A DNA stretch of 64,000 nt from Mitsuaria sp. PDC51 (lineage in GTDB: Bacteria; Pseudomonadota; Gammaproteobacteria; Burkholderiales; Burkholderiaceae_C). Positions within the stretch are counted from its first letter, which is position 1. Each line of letters begins with the position of its first letter. Under the pieces are notes generated by a model that worked only from the letters and a program-made list of their open reading frames with translations, was not told where the DNA came from and ran no database searches. The stretch lies in NCBI RefSeq assembly GCF_900113225.1, contig NZ_FOZE01000002.1:1674001-1738000 (forward strand), written 5' to 3'. Made by a program: the position numbers and the translations under genes. Shown here piece by piece: positions 59,989 through 64,000 of this stretch.

Positions 59989-60645
59989 ATGGGCAAGCTG
60001 GTGGTGTCGCTCGACGGCGTGGTGATCAAGGAAGTGCAGGTCACCAAGGACAAGACCACGCTCGGCCGTCGGCCGTACAACGACATCGTCATCGACAACC
60101 TGGCGGTCAGCGGCGAGCACGCCGTGCTGCAGATGGTTGGCGCGGATGTCTTCATCGAGGATCTGAACTCGACCAACGGCACGTACATCAACGGCAAGGC
60201 GATCAAGAAGCAGCTGCTCTCGCACAGCGACGTGATCGAAGTCGGGAAGTACAAGATCAAGTATCTGGTAGAGGACAACGCCGATTACGAGAAGACGATG
60301 ATCCTGCGCCCGGGCACGGCCCCGAGCAGCGGTTTTGGATTGCCGTCCTCGTTCGGAGGCCTGGGCCCGGCGCCGGTGTCGACCGCGCCTGCCGCCATCA
60401 AGGTGCTCAACGGGCCGGCCGCCGGCCGTGAGGTCACGCTGACCAAGGTGGTCACGACGGTCGGCAAGCCCGGCGTGCAGGTGGCGTCGATCACCAAGCG
60501 GCCCAGCGGTTATGTCTTCGCGCACGTGGAGGGGGGCGCCAGACCGGTGGTCAACGGCGCGCCTCTGACCGCCGAGTCGGTCCCGCTGAAGAACGGTGAC
60601 GTGATCGAGCTGGCCGGCACGCAGATGCAATTCGTGCAGGTCTGA
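59989..60645 (+). CDS. FHA-domain phosphothreonine-binding protein
   Basis: 218-aa protein. The N-terminal FHA domain (about 2-95) has all phosphopeptide-binding residues: GRR 26-28, SGEH 41-44, STNGT 61-65. A linker with Thr103 (DYEKTMILRP) follows, a candidate site for phosphorylation and self-binding as in GarA-type switches. A second FHA-like fold (about 132-218) has lost the binding residues. It sits 39 bases after the phosphatase gene, completing a writer-eraser-reader set. A strong terminator follows. Confidence 0.92.
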   Translation: MGKLVVSLDGVVIKEVQVTKDKTTLGRRPYNDIVIDNLAVSGEHAVLQMVGADVFIEDLNSTNGTYINGKAIKKQLLSHSDVIEVGKYKIKYLVEDNADYEKTMILRPGTAPSSGFGLPSSFGGLGPAPVSTAPAAIKVLNGPAAGREVTLTKVVTTVGKPGVQVASITKRPSGYVFAHVEGGARPVVNGAPLTAESVPLKNGDVIELAGTQMQFVQV

Positions 60646-60668
60646 CGCTTCGCTCCGCAGATCCGGTC

Positions 60669-60692
60669 AAAGGGGCTCGCGAGCCCCTTTTT
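60669..60692 (+). terminator. Intrinsic terminator after FHA gene
   Basis: AAAGGGGCT-CGCG-AGCCCCTTT (60669-60690), then TT: a nine-base stem with T-run, 24 bases after the stop. Confidence 0.95.
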
Positions 60693-60889
60693 CACGGCCG
60701 TTTTGGCCAACTTGGGCGTTGGATCGTCGCCAATCCTGTATCCAGATGATTCAGCGCTGTCGGTCGATCACCGACACGCGTGCAGGTTTTCACGGCACAC
60801 CCGCGGCGTCACGTAAACGACGGCAATAAGTCCCCGATTCGCGGATTCGGCGCTTAGCGCGGCGCAAGGCTGCCTCTACAGTCCCCGGC

Positions 60890-61672
60890 ATGAAGATTCG
60901 CGTGCTCGGTTGCGCCGGCGCCCTGGCGGCCGGCTACAGGACCACCTCCTTCCTGCTGGACGACGATGTGCTCATCGACGCCGGCAGCGGCGTGGCCGAG
61001 CTCACCGTGGAGGCGATGGCCAAGGTCGACCACATCCTGGTCACGCATTCGCATCTCGACCACGTCCTGGCGATCGGCCTGCTGGCTGACACCGTCCAAC
61101 GCCGACGCGCACAGGCGGGCCGCCCGCCAGTGAAGGTCCATGCGCTCCGGGAAACGCTGGAAGCCCTTCGAGCCCACGTGTTCAACGGCGTGATCTGGCC
61201 GGACTTCACCCGCCTGCCGTCATCGGATCGGCCCGCGTTGACCTTCCATGAGTTTGCCGTGGGCGATCGGTTGGATCTCGGCGATGGTCGCCGCATCGAG
61301 GTGCTTAGCGCTGCGCATACGGTCCCCGCGGTGGGTTTTGCCGTGGATGGCGGCGCGTCCGGTCACTGGGTTTTCACCGGAGACACAGGCCCGAATCCGG
61401 CGCTCTGGCAGCGGCTGTCGGAGATCAAGGTCGCGCATCTCATCATCGAATGCGCGTTTGGCGACGACGAATGTGGGCTCGCCGGCATCAGCAAGCACCT
61501 CTGCCCGACCACGCTGCGGGACGAACTCGCGAAGCTCGGCGGCTCGATTGACGTACATATCACCCACATCAAGCCCGGTGAACGGGACGCGGTGATGGAG
61601 GCAGTCATGGCGCTTCGTACGACGCATCGCTTGTCTGCCCTGGAGAACTTCCAGGAGTTCTCGCTGACCTGA
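60890..61672 (+). CDS. Metallo-beta-lactamase-fold enzyme, class II cAMP phosphodiesterase-like
   Basis: 260-aa MBL-fold hydrolase. The metal motif is H53-S-H55-L-D57-H58, followed by VLAIG, close to the HxHLDH signature of class II cyclic-nucleotide phosphodiesterases. Later ligands are H in SAAHTVP, D in FTGDTGPNPALW and H in VHITHIKPGE. The most likely role is hydrolysis of a cyclic nucleotide such as cAMP, but other MBL substrates are not excluded. It has its own upstream region of 244 bases after the FHA terminator, which contains nothing else I recognise. Confidence 0.75.
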   Translation: MKIRVLGCAGALAAGYRTTSFLLDDDVLIDAGSGVAELTVEAMAKVDHILVTHSHLDHVLAIGLLADTVQRRRAQAGRPPVKVHALRETLEALRAHVFNGVIWPDFTRLPSSDRPALTFHEFAVGDRLDLGDGRRIEVLSAAHTVPAVGFAVDGGASGHWVFTGDTGPNPALWQRLSEIKVAHLIIECAFGDDECGLAGISKHLCPTTLRDELAKLGGSIDVHITHIKPGERDAVMEAVMALRTTHRLSALENFQEFSLT

Positions 61673-61753
61673 AGTTGGCTCCCCTCTCGCCCCCGCCGCC
61701 CGCACCGATCTTCGCTGCGGGCGGCTTCGTTTCGGGTGGTCGCGTACCTTGGC

Positions 61754-61818
61754 CGACAAACTTTGGCAGCACCTCGGCGACTGACAAATCGTGGCAGGGC
61801 GGCTGACAAAAATGGTCA
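61754..61818 (+). promoter_or_regulatory. Three TGACAAA repeats upstream of pilA (candidate PilR sites)
   Basis: CGACAAACTTTGGCA (61754-61768), TGACAAATCGTGGCA (61782-61796) and TGACAAAAATGGTCA (61804-61818). They share (T/C)GACAAA-N3/4-TGG and lie 64-142 bases before the -24 element, the distance expected for a sigma-54 activator such as PilR. Confidence 0.65.
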
Positions 61819-61881
61819 CTTGAAGTCAGGTCGCCGCCGACAGGCTGTGAAGTGGGTCACGGAACGGAGAAGGAATGCGGC

Positions 61882-61896
61882 TGGCACGGCCCCTGC
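61882..61896 (+). promoter_or_regulatory. Sigma-54 (-24/-12) promoter of pilA
   Basis: TGGCACGGCCCCTGC fits TGGCACG-N4-TTGC with exact spacing and one mismatch (C for T before TGC). Transcription would start about ten bases later and give a leader of some 35 bases. Confidence 0.82.
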
Positions 61897-61941
61897 GTTC
61901 ATGGAGGTCGTCTCTACCCCTAATCTCTCTTTGGAGTGTTT

Positions 61942-62367
61942 ATGAAGCGCGTTCAACAAGGTTTCACCCTGATCGAACTGATGATCGTCGTGGCGATCAT
62001 CGGCATTCTGGCTGCCGTGGCTCTGCCGGCCTATCGTGATTACATCATCAAGACGAAGGTCTCCGAAGTGATGACGGCCGCCACCCAGCCGAAGGCCGCG
62101 ATTCAGGAGTTCTACACCGTCAAGGCGGCGATGCCGGACGTCGCTGATGTGCCGACCGACAACATCAAGAGCGTGTACGTGAAGAGCGTGGTTTGGGACA
62201 AGACTGCTCAGACCCTGACGGCCACGGCTCAGGCCATCGATTCCACGAAGATCGACGGCAAGAAGATTGTCCTGACTGGCAAGGTCACTGCTGGCAACGA
62301 GTCGATCGACTGGACCTGCTCGTCGCCCGATATCGACAAGAAGTACCTGGCTGCTTCCTGCAAGTAA
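61942..62367 (+). CDS. pilA: Type IV major pilin
   Basis: 141-aa type IVa prepilin. Short leader MKRVQQG cut before Phe by the prepilin peptidase; mature [24 protein letters not shown] with Glu5. The C-terminal disulfide loop is formed by C126 and C140, the second-last residue. I chose the ATG at 61942, after GGAG, over a GTG two codons earlier; the ATG gives the standard short leader. A sigma-54 promoter precedes it. The accessory and glycosylation genes that follow point to a modified pilin. Confidence 0.97.
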   Translation: MKRVQQGFTLIELMIVVAIIGILAAVALPAYRDYIIKTKVSEVMTAATQPKAAIQEFYTVKAAMPDVADVPTDNIKSVYVKSVVWDKTAQTLTATAQAIDSTKIDGKKIVLTGKVTAGNESIDWTCSSPDIDKKYLAASCK

Positions 62368-62388
62368 GCGGTTTCCTTTCTGTATATT

Positions 62389-62419
62389 CAGATGGGGCTT
62401 CGGCCCCATCTGTCATTTC
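62389..62419 (+). terminator. Intrinsic terminator after pilA
   Basis: CAGATGGGGC (62389-62398), UUCG-type loop TTCG, GCCCCATCTG (62403-62412), then TCATTTC. Likely sets a high pilA to low downstream ratio. Confidence 0.85.
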
Positions 62420-62465
62420 CGGCACGCACGCCACAATCGTGCCATTGCATCTACCTTCGCGGCCC

Positions 62466-63227
62466 ATGACGCGCACACTTCGCGGACGCCTCAAGGCGTC
62501 CTCGCTGCACTTATTGTTCACGTTGATCGTGGCTGCCTCCGTAGCCGCCATCGTGTTTCTGCTTTGGTATCCCTGGCCATACGACGAGGTATCAGGCGGC
62601 TTCGGCCTCTTCGTGCTGATCGTTGGCGTAGATATGGTGCTGGGACCCACGATCACGCTCGTCGTTTTCGACGTCCGCAAGCCGCGCAAGGAGTTGTGGC
62701 GAGACATGTCCGTGATCGTCGGGATGCAATTGGCCGGACTGGCCTACGGTGCGCACACGATGTATGTCGCGCGTCCGGTCGTGCTTGCGCTTGAGGACGA
62801 CCGCTTTCGCGCGGTGATTGCCGCCAGCGTGGTCGAGCAAGAACTGCCGGAAGCGCCTGAATCCTTGCGTTCACTATCGATCACAGGTCCGCGGCTTGTG
62901 AATACGCGGGCCGTAACGAAGGAAGAGAAGATGGATGCCATCTTCGCGGCCTTCGGCGGCGCTGATCTCGGGATGCGCCCGAGCTTCTGGCAGGAGTGGG
63001 GTGCCCCAGGCCGCGCGCAGGCTTTGAAGGTCGGCAAGCCGCTGGCGGAACTGCTGGGCCGGCGGCAAGCGCAGTCGGAAGTCATCCATGCGGCGGTCAA
63101 CAAGACCGGCAAGCCGATTGAACAATTGATCTACATCCCACTTCTGGCGCGTCGTACGGACTGGTCCGTGCTGTTGGATAAGTCGACCGGCGACCCAGTC
63201 GGCTTTGTCGCCGTCGACGGGTTCTGA
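62466..63227 (+). CDS. tfpZ: TfpX/TfpZ-family pilin accessory protein
   Basis: 253-aa membrane protein. Helices at about 13-34, 43-66 and 80-97 (HLLFTLIVAASVAAIVFLLWYPWPY; FGLFVLIVGVDMVLGPTITLVVFD), then a soluble C-terminal half. TfpX/TfpZ proteins are encoded next to pilin genes in Pseudomonas, Burkholderiales and relatives, and modulate pilin assembly or protect nascent pilin. It lies after the pilA terminator and 68 bases before the PglL-type gene. I chose the ATG at 62466; the open frame upstream runs through pilA out of phase. Confidence 0.85.
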   Translation: MTRTLRGRLKASSLHLLFTLIVAASVAAIVFLLWYPWPYDEVSGGFGLFVLIVGVDMVLGPTITLVVFDVRKPRKELWRDMSVIVGMQLAGLAYGAHTMYVARPVVLALEDDRFRAVIAASVVEQELPEAPESLRSLSITGPRLVNTRAVTKEEKMDAIFAAFGGADLGMRPSFWQEWGAPGRAQALKVGKPLAELLGRRQAQSEVIHAAVNKTGKPIEQLIYIPLLARRTDWSVLLDKSTGDPVGFVAVDGF

Positions 63228-63295
63228 ACGCGATGACCGATCCGGCGGCGCAAGGGCGTTAGAGTTCCGCCCTGTCCCCACGACCCGGACCGTTC

Positions 63296-64000
63296 ATGAC
63301 GCTAGCCGTGACGGCGCCTGCCGCCGATCTCTCCGTCTCTGCCTCTGCGCCGCATCGCCAGATCCTCGCGTTGATCGGACTTCTGCTTGGCGTCACCCTG
63401 GCGCCGCTCGTCGCGTACAACCAGACCCCGTCGGCGACGCTCTATAACCAGCTGCTCGCGTTCGCGGGAATGGGCTTGGCCGTCGCTGGCTTGGCCTGGA
63501 GCGGCTCGCTGCGGGCGGGTTGGCGCGTCGATGGCGTGTCGCTCGGTCTGCTGCTCATGACAGTCGTCGCCCTGGCGGCGCCGTCGACGAACGGCCTTCC
63601 GTGGTCGATGGCGCTGACCAGTGCGGCGATGCTGCTTGGCGCGCTGCTCGCCGTGCAGACGGGACGGGCGATCACGCCCGAACATCGCGACGACCTGCTT
63701 ACCGCTTTCTGCGTCGCCCTCGTGGGTGCGGGTCTGCTGAGCGTGATCGTCAGTGTCGTGCAGATGTTCTTCCCCACCCTGGCCGACGGCACCTTCATCG
63801 CCCGCTCCGGGCTGATTGGCCGCGCAGTCGGCAACATGCGTCAGCCCAACCACCTCGCCAGCCTGTTGATGTGGGCTTGCGTTGCTTCGGTGTGGCTCGC
63901 GCAGGGTGGGTGGCTCGCGCGCCGCCTTGGCAGGGCGTTGTTGGGCACCCTCGCGCTGTACCTGCTGCTGTTTCTCTTCGTGTTCTGCGTGCTGCTCAGC
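63296..64000 (+). CDS. PglL/TfpW-type O-oligosaccharyltransferase (3' end outside window)
   Basis: First 235 codons of a polytopic membrane protein, open to the window end. At least six hydrophobic helices are visible (starting LALIGLLLGVTLAPLVAYNQTPSATLYNQL). The segment IGRAVGNMRQPNHLASLLMW matches the conserved N-terminal part of PglL-family O-oligosaccharyltransferases, which move a lipid-linked glycan onto pilin in the periplasm. The Wzy_C domain would lie outside the window. Its place after pilA and tfpZ supports pilin as the acceptor. Confidence 0.88.
   Translation, partial: MTLAVTAPAADLSVSASAPHRQILALIGLLLGVTLAPLVAYNQTPSATLYNQLLAFAGMGLAVAGLAWSGSLRAGWRVDGVSLGLLLMTVVALAAPSTNGLPWSMALTSAAMLLGALLAVQTGRAITPEHRDDLLTAFCVALVGAGLLSVIVSVVQMFFPTLADGTFIARSGLIGRAVGNMRQPNHLASLLMWACVASVWLAQGGWLARRLGRALLGTLALYLLLFLFVFCVLLS

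Overview
The window is chromosomal DNA from a high-GC (roughly 65-70 %) Gram-negative bacterium, most likely a betaproteobacterium of the order Burkholderiales in the Roseateles / Mitsuaria / Rubrivivax neighbourhood. The reasons are the gatCAB | mreBCD-mrdA-rodA divergence, recA-recX followed by sucCD, a NodT-type efflux lipoprotein, a Bug-type solute receptor and a sigma-54 type IV pilin locus with TfpZ and PglL partners. The genus is inference. No rRNA, tRNA, CRISPR array, insertion sequence or prophage was seen; this is mostly ordinary core chromosome with accessory pieces between housekeeping operons.

Layout. 0-7.3 kb: 3' end of an efflux outer-membrane gene, a secreted alpha/beta hydrolase, a LytS/LytTR two-component pair, a YafJ-like glutamine amidotransferase and a geranylgeranyl-reductase-like flavoprotein. 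7.3-16.4 kb: three large TonB-dependent receptors in a row on the minus strand, two closed by strong intrinsic terminators. 16.7-21.1 kb: malate synthase G divergent from a LysR regulator/DUF2214 pair, then psiF and a long structured repeat. 21.2-25.9 kb: a Ser/Thr kinase fused to a cyclic-nucleotide-binding-like domain, divergent from argS-SPOR-dsbA. 26-29.6 kb: an SPFH protein with a ribbon-helix-helix partner, a TetR regulator, an unlisted 39-residue membrane microprotein and a uracil permease. 29.7-35.8 kb: two overlapping TPR-GGDEF cyclases, an orphan Bug receptor and exonuclease III. 36.1-40 kb: a fourth TonB receptor, pyrE and a DUF4124 protein. 40-43.4 kb: gatCAB. 43.7-49.7 kb: the rod-shape operon. 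49.7-54.7 kb: a Uma2-family protein, a TctDE-like two-component system, SOS-controlled recA and recX. 55-58 kb: sucCD and a TerC-family protein. 58-61.7 kb: a phospho-signalling cassette (Ser/Thr kinase, PP2C phosphatase, FHA protein, class-II cyclic-nucleotide phosphodiesterase-like enzyme). 61.7-64 kb: a sigma-54 pilin gene, a TfpZ pilin accessory gene and the start of a PglL-type O-oligosaccharyltransferase.

How the genes work together. Many operons are translationally coupled by ATGA or TGATG overlaps (LysR/DUF2214, argS/SPOR, the two GGDEF genes, gatC/gatA, mreC/mreD, mrdA/rodA, pyrE/DUF4124, kinase/phosphatase). The regulatory logic visible in the sequence includes a LexA box at recA, a -24/-12 promoter with three TGACAAA repeats at pilA, a matched pair of TetR operators that links a repressor to a microprotein gene, and a GTGATATCAC palindrome just before the SPFH-RHH pair.

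The best candidates for undescribed biology are the TetR/39-aa microprotein unit, the SPFH-RHH unit with its palindrome, and the 123-bp hairpin after the DUF2214 gene, whose outer-arm mismatches are all G.U pairs on one strand only.
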